A stretch of DNA of 64,000 bases. It comes from Burkholderia sp. 9120. Lineage in GTDB: Bacteria > Pseudomonadota > Gammaproteobacteria > Burkholderiales > Burkholderiaceae. The translations under genes and the position numbers were made by a program. The stretch lies in assembly GCF_000745015.1 (NCBI RefSeq), contig NZ_JQNA01000002.1, forward strand, positions 4,712,001 to 4,776,000. Reading direction: 5' to 3'. Below, one piece after another: positions 17,830 through 26,900 of the stretch. The notes below the pieces were generated by a model. That model was not told the origin of the DNA, searched no databases, and was given only the letters and a program-made list of their open reading frames with translations. The first letter of the stretch is position 1. Every line of letters begins with the position of its first letter.

Positions 17830-18072
17830 TCACATCAGCTTGCCCAGCAGAAAACCGACGCCGACCGCGATCAGCAGCGCGCCGATCGGATTGTTGCGCG
17901 CAGTTTCGGCGACATGATCGACGCTGTCGCCGTATTTCGCCTGCGCCTTGCCGGCCAGTTGGCGGACTTTGCCTTCGGCTTGCAAATCCATATCGCCGGT
18001 GAGGCCGCCGACCGCGTCCTGCACCTTGCCTGCCGCGTCTTTCACGGTCCCTTCGAGCTGATTGGCATTCAT
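17830..18072 (-). CDS. CsbD family stress protein with C-terminal membrane segment
   Basis: 80 residues. The N-terminal half matches the CsbD pattern (MNANQLEGTVKDAAGKVQDA, TGDMDLQAEGKVRQLAGKAQ). The C-terminus adds a short hydrophobic helix (IGALLIAVGVGFLLGKLM), as in DUF883-like anchors, so it may attach to the inner membrane. CsbD proteins are induced by general stress in many bacteria, and their biochemical role is unclear. A second CsbD gene without the anchor lies 90 bases upstream on the same strand. Confidence 0.88.
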   Translation of the reverse strand: MNANQLEGTVKDAAGKVQDAVGGLTGDMDLQAEGKVRQLAGKAQAKYGDSVDHVAETARNNPIGALLIAVGVGFLLGKLM

Positions 18073-18162
18073 CGTGTTTGTCCTTGAATAGAGTGAGCAA
18101 GCGGCCGGCGCCCGAAGGCGGCCGGCCATGACGGCCTCATGTGCCGGTAGTGCGATATCGGC

Positions 18163-18345
18163 CTAGCGCTTCACGCGGTCGCGCACCGCGTCCGCGGCCT
18201 CGCCGACCTTCGATTGCACCTTGCCGGCGAGCTTTTCCGCCGCGCCTTCGGCTTGCGTCGTGCGATTGCCCGTGACCTTGCCGATCGCTTCCTTCACGGA
18301 GCCCTTGACCTGTTTTGCCGCACCTTCTACGCGATTCTTGTCCAT
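18163..18345 (-). CDS. CsbD family stress protein (short, soluble)
   Basis: 60 residues, very hydrophilic, with the family core MDKNRVEGAAKQVKGSVKEA and TQAEGAAEKLAGKVQSKVGE. It has no membrane segment. The start at 18345 is set by the conserved CsbD N-terminus. It is tandem with the membrane-anchored CsbD gene downstream, which suggests a stress-induced pair. A long inverted repeat lies upstream at 18410-18463. Confidence 0.88.
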   Translation of the reverse strand: MDKNRVEGAAKQVKGSVKEAIGKVTGNRTTQAEGAAEKLAGKVQSKVGEAADAVRDRVKR

Positions 18346-18409
18346 GACGGTTTCCTTGAAAAAAGTTGAGTTGCCAACGAGTTGCCGACTCAGGATTTCA
18401 TTGTCCCGG

Positions 18410-18463
18410 CTCAATGCACCAGACGACAGCCGCGAATGCAGGTGATCGTCTGGTGCATTTGAG
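18410..18463. repeat. Long inverted repeat upstream of the csbD pair
   Basis: CTCAATGCACCAGACGA (18410-18426) pairs with TCGTCTGGTGCATTTGAG (18446-18463), with one extra T, around a 19-base loop. It lies between the PAS-LuxR stop and the first csbD start, with no T run on either side. It could be a cruciform/operator, a bidirectional transcript end or a repetitive element. Confidence 0.65.
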
Positions 18464-18604
18464 CCTCTCCTACGAGCCGTCTCCACCTACACCGCCTGAC
18501 CATTCGCCCCACTTCGACCCGATCCACTTCAGACCAGGGCGAACATCAGCAGCACGATTCATTCCCGGACCGTTTCTCCGGCAAAAAAAACGCCTGAAAC
18601 CCGC

Positions 18605-20182
18605 TCACGCGCCCTTCGCACCCTTTCTGCGCGGCGCACTCCCCTGAGCGAGCCCAAAGTGCCCGCGAGTCTGCGCCCACACAATCGCCTCGCCGCGACT
18701 ATGCACGTCGAGCTTTGCGTAGATCGTGGCGACGTGGTTACGCACCGTGTTCGGCGCCAACCCCAATTCGCGCGCGATCTCCTTGTCAGCGAGACCGCCG
18801 CACAGGCAGGCGAACACGTCGCGCTCGCGGGCGGTCAGATCGGCGAGATGGCCGCCCGCGTCGGGCGCATTCGCGCGCCGCACGTTGACGAGCTTTTCGA
18901 TCAGGGTCTGGCTGAACCACGAGGCGTCCTGCATAACGGTTTCGATCGCGGTCACCAGTTCCATTTCGGAGCGCTTGCGCTCGGTGATATCGAGCAAGGT
19001 CATCAACACGCAGTCCTTGCCGTGAATGCTGACCGCTTCCGCCGACACGAGGCAATTCAGCGTCTCGCCGCCATGGCTCTTCACCAGAAATTCGACGTTG
19101 CGCAAACTGCCGGATTCGACCAGCGCCGCGCTGATCCGCGCGCAGGCGTCGTCGGTCCAGAGCGGGCTCTGATCGAGCGGCTTGCCGAGCAATTCTTCGG
19201 AGCCGAAGCCGGTGGTCACGGTAAACGCGTCGTTGATATCGAGCGTGGTGTAGTCGTCGGCGACGAATAGCGCGGTGGATACCGGCGTCATCCTGAACGA
19301 CTTCTCGAAGCGTTCCTCGCTCTGGCGCAGCGCGCTTTCCGCGCGTTTGCGCGGCTCCAGATCCATGAACGTGAACAGCATGCAGGCCTCTTCGCCAATA
19401 TCGATCGGCTGGCCGGCCACCACCACGAACTTGGTGCCGCCTTCGGGCAGGCGCAGCAACGCCTCCATCTGCGGAATGGTCGCGCCCTCGCTGAGGCGTT
19501 CGATCGCGAGCTCGCGTTTATCAGCGCCTTCGAACACGTCGAGCTCGTACACCGAGCGGCCGATCACGTCCTCGCGCGCGTAGCCGGTCATCTCCAGAAA
19601 GCCGAGGTTGACCTTGATGTAGCGCTGGTCGCTCAGCCGGCAGATCACGGCCGGCGCGGGATTCGCGTTGAAGGTCTTTTCGAAGCGCTTCTCGGCGCTC
19701 GCCCATTCGCTGGCATCGTGCAGAATCAGCGCGAGACAGTCGGGCTCGCCGCGCGCATTGGTCAGCACGAGGCTGCGCACGCGGTGCACCCAGTTCACTT
19801 CGTCGTCGTGCGCGGGAAAAACTTCGACCACTACGTCGCTAAAGCATTCGCCCGCAACCACGCGCTCGATCGGATAACTGCCTTCCGGCAGCGGATGGTT
19901 ATTGCGGTAGCGCAGCCGGAAGCGTTCGCGGTACTCGGTGACATCGGCGCCCAGTTGCGCGACTTCGGTGATGCCGTGCATCTCCAGCGCCGCCTGATTG
20001 GCCCAAACGATGGTCTGATCCGGCTCGACGAGAATCACGCCCTCGGTGAGCCCGGTGATGATCTGCTGCAACTGGCGACGATCGGTCTGCGAGCGCAGCA
20101 CTTTGTCGTCCGGCGGCGGGGCGTCGTCCGAAGCGGGAGATTGCACCAGTGACGCCGGTGCAGCGGAAGTCGTGTCGGTCAT
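18605..20182 (-). CDS. Multi-PAS LuxR-type transcriptional regulator
   Basis: 525 residues with three PAS sensor domains in series (about residues 45-165, 170-290 and 295-415), each followed by PAC-like segments such as VVVAGQPIDIGEEACMLFTF. The C-terminus is a LuxR/FixJ helix-turn-helix (LTARERDVFACLCGGLADKE, NTVRNHVATIYAKLDVHSR). It is soluble and cytoplasmic, with no histidine kinase or receiver domain, so it likely senses a ligand or redox state directly. The ATG at 20182 follows from the shared N-terminal region. It is monocistronic. A run of eight Ts lies just after the stop on the minus strand. Targets are not visible; the neighbouring csbD genes are positional candidates. Confidence 0.88.
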   Translation of the reverse strand: MTDTTSAAPASLVQSPASDDAPPPDDKVLRSQTDRRQLQQIITGLTEGVILVEPDQTIVWANQAALEMHGITEVAQLGADVTEYRERFRLRYRNNHPLPEGSYPIERVVAGECFSDVVVEVFPAHDDEVNWVHRVRSLVLTNARGEPDCLALILHDASEWASAEKRFEKTFNANPAPAVICRLSDQRYIKVNLGFLEMTGYAREDVIGRSVYELDVFEGADKRELAIERLSEGATIPQMEALLRLPEGGTKFVVVAGQPIDIGEEACMLFTFMDLEPRKRAESALRQSEERFEKSFRMTPVSTALFVADDYTTLDINDAFTVTTGFGSEELLGKPLDQSPLWTDDACARISAALVESGSLRNVEFLVKSHGGETLNCLVSAEAVSIHGKDCVLMTLLDITERKRSEMELVTAIETVMQDASWFSQTLIEKLVNVRRANAPDAGGHLADLTARERDVFACLCGGLADKEIARELGLAPNTVRNHVATIYAKLDVHSRGEAIVWAQTRGHFGLAQGSAPRRKGAKGA

Positions 20183-20401
20183 TATGATTTTGCGCGCGCG
20201 AACCGTGCGCGATAGCCTGTCCAGACCGCAGAATCGCCGAAATCGCGGCGTTATGCCAATAGCCAATGCACCAGGCGGTCTGATGCAAGTGCACCAGATG
20301 CAGGGGAGACAGGCCGGTCGCGTGGGCAAACCGGCAAACTTCACGCTTTTTCCGGGTCTGATACGAGCAAACTTCAGGACGAACCGGTAGAAAGTACGAA
20401 T

Positions 20402-20466
20402 ACGGCGCCATTGCAGCGCCGTCAGAAGGATTCACGCGTCATTCCGCGGCGCTGACCGGCGCCGCG
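20402..20466 (-). other. Two GC-rich hairpins downstream of the valine-catabolism cluster
   Basis: ACGGCGC / GCGCCGT (20402-20422) and CGCGGCGC / GCGCCGCG (20445-20466) are perfect stems with short loops. They lie 25-90 bases after the last gene of the leftward cluster, inside a 309-base gap that also holds the PAS-LuxR promoter. No T run follows on either strand, so they are possible but unproven transcript ends. Confidence 0.4.
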
Positions 20467-20491
20467 TCAAACCTTGTCAAATCGCGCTCCG

Positions 20492-21631
20492 CTAAGCCCC
20501 CAACGCAACCAGTGGATGCGCCTCGCGCTTCCACTGCGAAGCCAGAAAATGCCGGACCCGCTCGGGCCGCACTTCAGCCAGCTTGGCAGGCGCCCAGCGC
20601 GGCTTGCGGTCCTTATCGATCAATTGGGCCCGCACGCCCTCGCAGAAGTCGCCCTCGTCGATCACGCGTTTGACGATGCCCAATTCCATCCGGAAGCACT
20701 CGGCGAGCGTCATCTGCCGGCCGCGCAACAGCGCCTCACGCGTCACGTACAGCATGGTGGGCGAATGGCCGGCGAGCGCGTCGTAGGTGGACTGCAGCCA
20801 TTGCCTGACCTCGCGCGGCGGCTCGCGCTCCAGATCGTGGCGCAATGTCGCGACCATGCGTTCGATGCTCGAGCGCCGGTCGAAGTGCCGCAGGATCAGT
20901 TGCGTAAACGGCCCTACCGCCGCGTGCGGAATGATGTTGCACGGCGGTTCGAACACGCCGCGCAACGCGGCGAGCAGATCGCCGTCGTGCGGCATGCGCT
21001 GCAGGCGTTCTTCGAAGGTAGCGAGCCACTCGGCCGGCACGCACAGATCGGCGAGTTGCAGGCGCAATGCATCCGCGCCGGACAGCGTCGCGCCGGTCAG
21101 CCCGACATACAACGCCAGTTCCGGCGGCATCACGCCCAGAAAGTGCGTCGCGCCGACATCAGGCAGAAAGCCGATACGCGTCTCCGGCATCGCGATCTTG
21201 CTGCGCTCGGTGACGATACGCAGCCGCGCCGCCTGGCCGAGCCCCATGCCGCCGCCCATCGTCACGCCGTCGAGCAGCGCGACCACCGGCTTCGGGAACG
21301 TATGCAGCGCGTAGTCGAGCCGGTATTCGTCGACGAAGAACGCCAGCCAGCGGCTGTCGGCATTCTTCGCCAGCTTTTGCACTTCGCGCACGTCGCCGCC
21401 GGCGCAGAAGCCTTTGGTGCCCGCGCCCTTCAGCACGAGCGCGACGATGCCGTCGTCGCTACGGCAATGTTCGACCAGCACCGCGAGTTCGCGCACCATG
21501 GCGTGCGATAGCGCGTTGAGCGCGGCCGGCCGGTTCAGTGTGATGATCGCCACGCGATTGACGACGCGAAACAGAATCTCGCGTTCCGCTTCGACTTGCG
21601 TGTCGAGCGCGGCGCTTTGCACGGCGCTCAT
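20492..21631 (-). CDS. Enoyl-CoA hydratase/isomerase family; probable 3-hydroxyisobutyryl-CoA hydrolase
   Basis: 379 residues, the length of 3-hydroxyisobutyryl-CoA hydrolase (HIBCH) rather than a 260-residue hydratase. FCAGGDVREV forms part of the oxyanion hole, and KPVVALLDGVTMGGGMGLGQ and MPETRIGFLPDVGATHFL are the HIBCH signatures. It releases free 3-hydroxyisobutyrate from its CoA ester, the step between the hydratase and MmsB in valine breakdown. Its ATG overlaps the stop of the enoyl-CoA hydratase gene by four bases (ATGA), so translation is likely coupled. It is the last gene of the leftward cluster. Confidence 0.92.
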   Translation of the reverse strand: MSAVQSAALDTQVEAEREILFRVVNRVAIITLNRPAALNALSHAMVRELAVLVEHCRSDDGIVALVLKGAGTKGFCAGGDVREVQKLAKNADSRWLAFFVDEYRLDYALHTFPKPVVALLDGVTMGGGMGLGQAARLRIVTERSKIAMPETRIGFLPDVGATHFLGVMPPELALYVGLTGATLSGADALRLQLADLCVPAEWLATFEERLQRMPHDGDLLAALRGVFEPPCNIIPHAAVGPFTQLILRHFDRRSSIERMVATLRHDLEREPPREVRQWLQSTYDALAGHSPTMLYVTREALLRGRQMTLAECFRMELGIVKRVIDEGDFCEGVRAQLIDKDRKPRWAPAKLAEVRPERVRHFLASQWKREAHPLVALGA

Positions 21632-22455
21632 CGATTCGTCTCCTGCACGGCCTGAGCAGAGTGATCGCCCTGCTGCCCCTGCGCCACCTCCCAACGCGGT
21701 GCGCGTTTTTCGAGGAACGCGTTGACTCCTTCGCGCTGATCGGCGCCGTCGAACAGATCGACGAAACGCTCGCGCTCCAGCGCCAACGCCGCCGAGCGCG
21801 GCACGCCGTTGCGTCCCTGATGAATCAACGTCTTGCTGAAGCCGACCGCTTGCGGGCTCAGATTCGCGACCCGTGCCGCCATGCTCAGCGCGGCCTCGCG
21901 CGCGGCGCCTTTCTCGACGACTTCCTCGACCAGACCGATCCGCAACGCGGTCGCTGCGTCGACGCGTTCGCCAGTCAGGATCATCCGCTTGGCCCAGCCT
22001 TCGCCGACCAGCCAAGGCAGTGTCTGTGTGCCGCAACCGCAGGGCAGCAAGCCGACCGCCGTCTCGGGCAACGCCAGCAACGCGTGCTGTTCCGCGATGC
22101 GGATATCGCACGCCAACGCGCATTCGAGTCCGCCGCCCATCGCGTAGCCGTTGATCGCCGCGATCACCACCGGGCGCGCGTTCTGCAAGGTTTCGAACGC
22201 CGCGCCGAAGCGCGCCGCCGCAGTGCGCGCGACTTCGCGATCGCCGTCGGCGAAGGTGTTCAGATCGGCACCCGCGCTGAAAAACCTGGGGCCGTCGCCG
22301 GTGATCACGATGGCTCGCACGCGCGCCTCGACGTTCAATCGCTCGACCGTCTGCTGCAATTGCAGCAAGCCCTCGGGCGTAAACGCGTTGGCGGGCGGCC
22401 GCTTCAGCGTCAGCAGCGCGACGGCGCCGTCGTGCGCGTAGTCGAGTTCGATCAT
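21628..22455 (-). CDS. Enoyl-CoA hydratase
   Basis: 275-residue crotonase-fold enzyme. FFSAGADLNTFA supplies one oxyanion-hole backbone, and PVVIAAINGYAMGGGLECAL the other. In this context it probably hydrates methacrylyl-CoA to 3-hydroxyisobutyryl-CoA. Usual crotonase catalytic acidic positions fall in LPETAVGLLPCGCG, where the first Glu is present; the PCGCG stretch is less common than PGAGG. The gene overlaps mmsB upstream and the HIBCH-type gene downstream, each by four bases. An alternative role in fatty-acid oxidation is possible but less likely here. Confidence 0.9.
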   Translation of the reverse strand: MIELDYAHDGAVALLTLKRPPANAFTPEGLLQLQQTVERLNVEARVRAIVITGDGPRFFSAGADLNTFADGDREVARTAAARFGAAFETLQNARPVVIAAINGYAMGGGLECALACDIRIAEQHALLALPETAVGLLPCGCGTQTLPWLVGEGWAKRMILTGERVDAATALRIGLVEEVVEKGAAREAALSMAARVANLSPQAVGFSKTLIHQGRNGVPRSAALALERERFVDLFDGADQREGVNAFLEKRAPRWEVAQGQQGDHSAQAVQETNR

Positions 22456-23357
22456 GACGCGTCCCCGTCCTTGCTGTCGTTGCGATACAACTTGATCACG
22501 GCGGAAAAGTCGAGACGTCCCGCGCCTTTCGTGCTCATCGTTTGATAAAGCTGCTGCGCAAGCGCGCCGAGATACACCGGCTGACGCGCGCTTCGGGCGG
22601 CGTCGGTGGCGAGGCCCAGATCCTTGAGCATCAGATCGGTGCCGAAACCGCCCGTATAACCGCGCGTGGACGGCGCGGTCTCGATCACACCCGGCATCGG
22701 GTTATACGTGTCCGAACTCCAGCAGCGCCCCGTCGACGTATTGATGATGCCGCCCAGCACCTTCGCGTCGATACCGAGCGCTTCGCCGAGCGACATCGCC
22801 TCGGCCACGCCCGCCATCGTGATGCCGAGCACCAGGTTGTTGCAGATCTTCGCGACCTGGCCGGTGCCGGTGTCGCCGCAATGCACGATGTTCTTGCCCA
22901 TGGCCGACAGCACCGGCTTGACCTGCTCATACGCGCTCGCGCTGCCGCCCACCATGAAGGTCAGCGTGCCGGCCGCCGCGCCGCCGGTGCCGCCCGACAC
23001 GGGCGCATCGACAAACCCATTGCCGTGCTGCGCCGCGAGTTCGGCGAAGGCCTTCACGCTGACCGGATCGATCGTGCTCGAATCGATGATCGTCACGCCT
23101 TTGGCGATGCCCGCGAACACGCCGTCGGCCGCGGTCAGCACGCTGCGCACATGCGCGGCGGCCGGCAACATCGTGATCACGCATTCCATGTCGGTCACCG
23201 CCGCTTGCGGCGACGCGGCGGCTTTCGCGCCGGCGTCGACCAGCGCCTGCACCGCCTGCGCGTTGAGGTCGAACACATTGACCGCGTGGCCGGCTTTGAG
23301 CAGGTTGTGCGCCATCGGCGCGCCCATGTTGCCGAGTCCGATGAAAGCTATTTTCAT
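22452..23357 (-). CDS. mmsB: 3-hydroxyisobutyrate dehydrogenase
   Basis: Oxidises 3-hydroxyisobutyrate to methylmalonate semialdehyde with NAD+. The 301-residue length is typical. The Rossmann motif FIGLGNMGAPMA begins at residue 5, the substrate-binding DAPVSGGTGGAAAGTL segment is present, and the catalytic lysine is in GTGQVAKICNN. It lies between mmsA and the hydratase gene in the same direction, overlapping the latter by four bases, which matches valine catabolic clusters of pseudomonads and Burkholderia. Confidence 0.96.
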   Translation of the reverse strand: MKIAFIGLGNMGAPMAHNLLKAGHAVNVFDLNAQAVQALVDAGAKAAASPQAAVTDMECVITMLPAAAHVRSVLTAADGVFAGIAKGVTIIDSSTIDPVSVKAFAELAAQHGNGFVDAPVSGGTGGAAAGTLTFMVGGSASAYEQVKPVLSAMGKNIVHCGDTGTGQVAKICNNLVLGITMAGVAEAMSLGEALGIDAKVLGGIINTSTGRCWSSDTYNPMPGVIETAPSTRGYTGGFGTDLMLKDLGLATDAARSARQPVYLGALAQQLYQTMSTKGAGRLDFSAVIKLYRNDSKDGDAS

Positions 23358-23403
23358 AATGTCGTCTCCGTGTGTTCGCGTGATCGCTGATTAAACCAGG
23401 CGC

Positions 23404-24933
23404 TCAGCGCAGGCTGATGGTCGTGTTGACGCCGTCGTTGACGGTGTCGTCGTCGAACCAGCGGGCCGTGACGGTCTTGGTCTGCGTGTAAAACTGCACG
23501 ACCTGTTTGCCGTACGGGCCGAGATCGCCGAGTTTCGAGCCGCGCGAACCGGTAAAGCTGAAGAACGGCACCGGCACCGGAATCGGAATGTTGATGCCGA
23601 CCTGCCCGATATCGATCTCGCTCTGGAACTTGCGCGCCGCCGCGCCGCTCTGCGTGAACAGGCCGACGCCGTTGCCGAACGGGTTGCGATTGACGAGCGC
23701 GATTGCGTCGTCGAGCGTGGCGGCATTCAGAATCACCAGCACCGGTCCGAAGATTTCCTGCGTGTAAATCTGCATCTCGGTTGTGACGTCGGTGAACACC
23801 GTCGGGCCGATGAAATTGCCCTGCTCGTAGCCCGGCACCTTCACGTCGCGGCCGTCGAGGGCGAGCGTGGCGCCTTCTTTCACGCCCGCTTCGATCAGGC
23901 CGAGAACGCGTTGCTTCGCCGCGCGCGAGACCACCGGGCCGACATCCGTATTCGGCTCGCTGCCCGCGTTGACCTTGAGCGTTTTCGCCTTCGCGACGAT
24001 CTCCGGCACCCACTGCTGCGCCGCGCCCACCAGCACCACAACCGAGGTCGCCATGCAACGCTGCCCGGCCGCGCCGAAGCCGGCGCCGGCCAGCGCGTTC
24101 AGGGTCTGCTCGCGATTCGCGTCGGGCAGCACCACGGCGTGGTTCTTCGCGCCCATCATCGATTGCACGCGTTTGCCGTGTTCGCTGCCCAGGCGATACA
24201 CGTGCGTGCCGACCGCCGTCGAGCCGACGAACGACACCGCTTTGATCAGCTCATGCGTGCACAGCGCGTCGACTACGTCTTTGCCGCCGTGCACGACGTT
24301 CAGCACGCCCTTCGGAATGCCGGCCTGGAGCGCGAGTTCGACCAGTTGCATGGTCGACATCGGGTCCTGTTCGGAGGGCTTCAGCACGAAGGTGTTGCCG
24401 CAGACGATCGCCATCGGAAACATCCACAGCGGGATCATGGCGGGGAAATTGAACGGCGTGATACCGGCGCACACGCCGATCGGCTGACGCAGCGTGTACG
24501 TATCCACGCCGCCCGCCACGTTTTCCGCAAATTCGCCCTGCTGCAAGGTGCCGATCGAACACGCATGCTCGACCACTTCCAGACCGCGGAAGATATCGCC
24601 TTCGGCATCCGGAATCGTCTTGCCCTGTTCGGCACTCAAGGTCTTCGCGATGCGCGGCATGTTCTCGCGGATCAGCGCCTGGTACTTCAGCATGATGCGC
24701 ATGCGGGCGCCGATCGGCGTGTCCTTCCACGTTTTGAACGCGGCGTGCGCGGAGCTGATCGCCTCGTTCACTTCCGCGGCGGTGGCGAACGGCACGCGCG
24801 CCAGCACTTCCTGCGTGGCCGGGTTGACGATATCGCGCCATTCGGTGGTCTTCGATTCGACGAACTCGCCGTTGATCAGCAACTTGACGGTGGCCACTTC
24901 GTGCGCCGCCTGGTTCGAAGCAATTGCGTTCAT
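23404..24933 (-). CDS. mmsA: Methylmalonate-semialdehyde dehydrogenase (CoA-acylating)
   Basis: Converts methylmalonate semialdehyde to propionyl-CoA and CO2 using NAD+ and CoA, the final dedicated step of valine breakdown. 509 residues. The catalytic cysteine is in GAAGQRCMATS, which is the MmsA form of the ALDH active site, and SFVGSTAVGTHVY is the cofactor loop. The start at 24933 has AGGAG eight bases upstream. It lies upstream of mmsB with a 46-base gap and downstream of the acyl-CoA synthetase gene. Confidence 0.96.
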   Translation of the reverse strand: MNAIASNQAAHEVATVKLLINGEFVESKTTEWRDIVNPATQEVLARVPFATAAEVNEAISSAHAAFKTWKDTPIGARMRIMLKYQALIRENMPRIAKTLSAEQGKTIPDAEGDIFRGLEVVEHACSIGTLQQGEFAENVAGGVDTYTLRQPIGVCAGITPFNFPAMIPLWMFPMAIVCGNTFVLKPSEQDPMSTMQLVELALQAGIPKGVLNVVHGGKDVVDALCTHELIKAVSFVGSTAVGTHVYRLGSEHGKRVQSMMGAKNHAVVLPDANREQTLNALAGAGFGAAGQRCMATSVVVLVGAAQQWVPEIVAKAKTLKVNAGSEPNTDVGPVVSRAAKQRVLGLIEAGVKEGATLALDGRDVKVPGYEQGNFIGPTVFTDVTTEMQIYTQEIFGPVLVILNAATLDDAIALVNRNPFGNGVGLFTQSGAAARKFQSEIDIGQVGINIPIPVPVPFFSFTGSRGSKLGDLGPYGKQVVQFYTQTKTVTARWFDDDTVNDGVNTTISLR

Positions 24934-24992
24934 GCTGAAACTCCTGTGCAGTGGCCGCGCGGCGGCCGGGCAGTAACTGGGAATGAAAAGAA

Positions 24993-26687
24993 TCAACGCA
25001 GGTCCGGGAAATCCTCTTCCCAGTACTCGTCCGGCAAGCGCGCGGGTTCGGCTTCGCGCTCCATTTCGCGGCGCCGCAACTCGACGCGGCGAATCTTGCC
25101 GGAGATGGTTTTCGGCAGCTCGCTGAATTGCAGACGGCGAATCCGTTTGTATGGCGCGAGCTTTTCGCGCGAAAACGCAAACACGGCACGCGCGAGTTCC
25201 GGGCCGGCTTCGTAACCTTGTCGCACGGTGACGAATGCTTTGGGCACGGACAGACGCAGTGCGTCGGCGCTTGGCACTACCGCCGCCTCGCCGATCGCTT
25301 CGTGTTCGATCAGCACGCTTTCGAGTTCGAATGGGCTCAGACGATAGTCAGACGATTTGAAGACGTCGTCGGCACGGCCCACATACACGTAGTAGCCGTC
25401 GTCGCGGCGCAATGCGACATCCGACGTGCGGTAGAAACCGTTGCGCATGGCCTGCGCGGTGGCGTCGGCATTATTGGCGTAGCCGGTCATCAGGCCGAGC
25501 GGACGCGCGCCGTTGAGCGGCAACGCGATTTCGCCTTCCGTGACGGGTTGATCGTCGGCATCGACCAGTTCGATCCTGTAGCCGGGCAACGGACGTCCCA
25601 TCGATCCCGCCACCACCGGTTGTCCCGGCGAGTTGCCGATCTGGCAGGTCGTTTCGGTCTGGCCGAAACCGTCGCGGATCGTAATGCCCCAGGCGTGCTT
25701 CACGCGCTCGATGATCTCCGGATTCAACGGCTCGCCCGCGCCGACGATCTCGCGCAGCTTGACCGGATAGTCGGTCAGAGGCTCCTGCACCAGCATGCGC
25801 CAGACGGTGGGCGGCGCGCACAACGTGGTGACGTTGAAACGCACCAGCACGTTCAGCGTGTCTTTCGGCACGAAGCGCGGGAAGTTGAACACGAACACGC
25901 AGGCCTGCGCATTCCACGGCGCGAAGAAGCAGCTCCACGCGTGCTTGGCCCAACCCGGCGAGCTGATGTTCCAGTGGATGTCGTTCGGTTGCAGGCCGAT
26001 CCAGTACATGGTCGACAGATGCCCGACCGGATAGCTTTGATGCGTATGTTCGACCAGCTTCGGCTTCGACGTCGTGCCCGACGTGAAGTACAGCAGCAGC
26101 GGATCGGTGGCGAGCGTGACGCCCTGCGGGGCGAAGTGCGGCGACGCTTCGTAGGCCGCGGCAAGATCGAGCCAGCCGTCGCGCGGTGCGCCGGCCGAGA
26201 TGCGCGTGAGCGGCACGTCGAGCGTGTCGAATTTGCTCAACTCCGCGCTGTCGACCACCACGAATTTCGCGCCGCCGATCTGCACGCGATCGCGCACGTC
26301 GTCGGCTGACAACTGCGTGGTGGCGGGCAGCACGATCGCACCGAGCTTCATCGCGGCGAGCATCACGTCCCATAGTTCGACGCGGTTCGGCAGCATCAGC
26401 AGCAAGCGGTCGCCGCGGCCCACGCCGACACTGCGCAGATAGTTCGCCATGCGCGACGAGCGCTCCGACATCTGCGCGTACGACAGGCGCAGACCGTCGC
26501 TGGTGGGGTCGTCGACAATCCACAGCGCCGGGTTGTGATTGTCGCGCGCGATCACGTCGAAGTAGTCCAGCGCCCAGTTGAACTCGCCCAACGCCGGCCA
26601 CGTGAATTCGCGGTACGCCCGGTCGTAGTCGGTTCGGTGGCGCAGTAGGAAGTCGCGCGCGTCGAAGAAACCTTTCGCTGCCGTCAT
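24993..26687 (-). CDS. AMP-binding acyl-CoA synthetase
   Basis: 564-residue adenylate-forming enzyme. The P-loop YFTSGTTSKPKLVEHTH, the adenine motif DGFGQTETT, the hinge region YVYVGRADDVFKSSDYRLSP and the C-terminal lysine region TISGKIRRVE are all present. It activates a carboxylic acid as acyl-AMP and then acyl-CoA. Its position between the acyl-CoA dehydrogenase and mmsA suggests a branched short-chain acid such as isobutyrate or a related acid entering the pathway. The adenylation lysine is in SGKIR. Substrate is inferred from context only. Confidence 0.9.
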   Translation of the reverse strand: MTAAKGFFDARDFLLRHRTDYDRAYREFTWPALGEFNWALDYFDVIARDNHNPALWIVDDPTSDGLRLSYAQMSERSSRMANYLRSVGVGRGDRLLLMLPNRVELWDVMLAAMKLGAIVLPATTQLSADDVRDRVQIGGAKFVVVDSAELSKFDTLDVPLTRISAGAPRDGWLDLAAAYEASPHFAPQGVTLATDPLLLYFTSGTTSKPKLVEHTHQSYPVGHLSTMYWIGLQPNDIHWNISSPGWAKHAWSCFFAPWNAQACVFVFNFPRFVPKDTLNVLVRFNVTTLCAPPTVWRMLVQEPLTDYPVKLREIVGAGEPLNPEIIERVKHAWGITIRDGFGQTETTCQIGNSPGQPVVAGSMGRPLPGYRIELVDADDQPVTEGEIALPLNGARPLGLMTGYANNADATAQAMRNGFYRTSDVALRRDDGYYVYVGRADDVFKSSDYRLSPFELESVLIEHEAIGEAAVVPSADALRLSVPKAFVTVRQGYEAGPELARAVFAFSREKLAPYKRIRRLQFSELPKTISGKIRRVELRRREMEREAEPARLPDEYWEEDFPDLR

Positions 26688-26787
26688 CGTCGTCTCCTGT
26701 GTCGATCCGGGTTGGCGGTGGGCGCCGACTCGGGTCGCATTGGTGGCGCGCTATGCGCTCCATTTTTTTGGCTTTGCTGCGTTGCTG

Positions 26788-26819
26788 CTTTGGTTCTTTG
26801 CCACTTTGGTTCTTTGCCG
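26788..26819. repeat. 16-bp tandem duplication in the dehydrogenase-synthetase gap
   Basis: CTTTGGTTCTTTGCCA and CTTTGGTTCTTTGCCG are adjacent 16-base copies differing at one base. They are followed by a further CTTT and preceded by similar CTTTG-rich sequence. The tract resembles the CTTTG/CAAAG-rich intergenic sequences seen widely in this genus and looks like a degenerate remnant of one. Confidence 0.6.
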
Positions 26820-26900
26820 CTTTACACCCACGCGCCGACTTCCTCGCGCGTCGGCTCCGCGGTCAAACTATTTTGCGCTCAAACGCGGTCTGCCTCGCGT

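Noticed and set aside
18583..18590. An intrinsic terminator after the PAS-LuxR gene (eight Ts on the minus strand)
   Set aside because: The T run is present but I could not find a convincing GC-rich stem directly before it, so I did not list it as a terminator.
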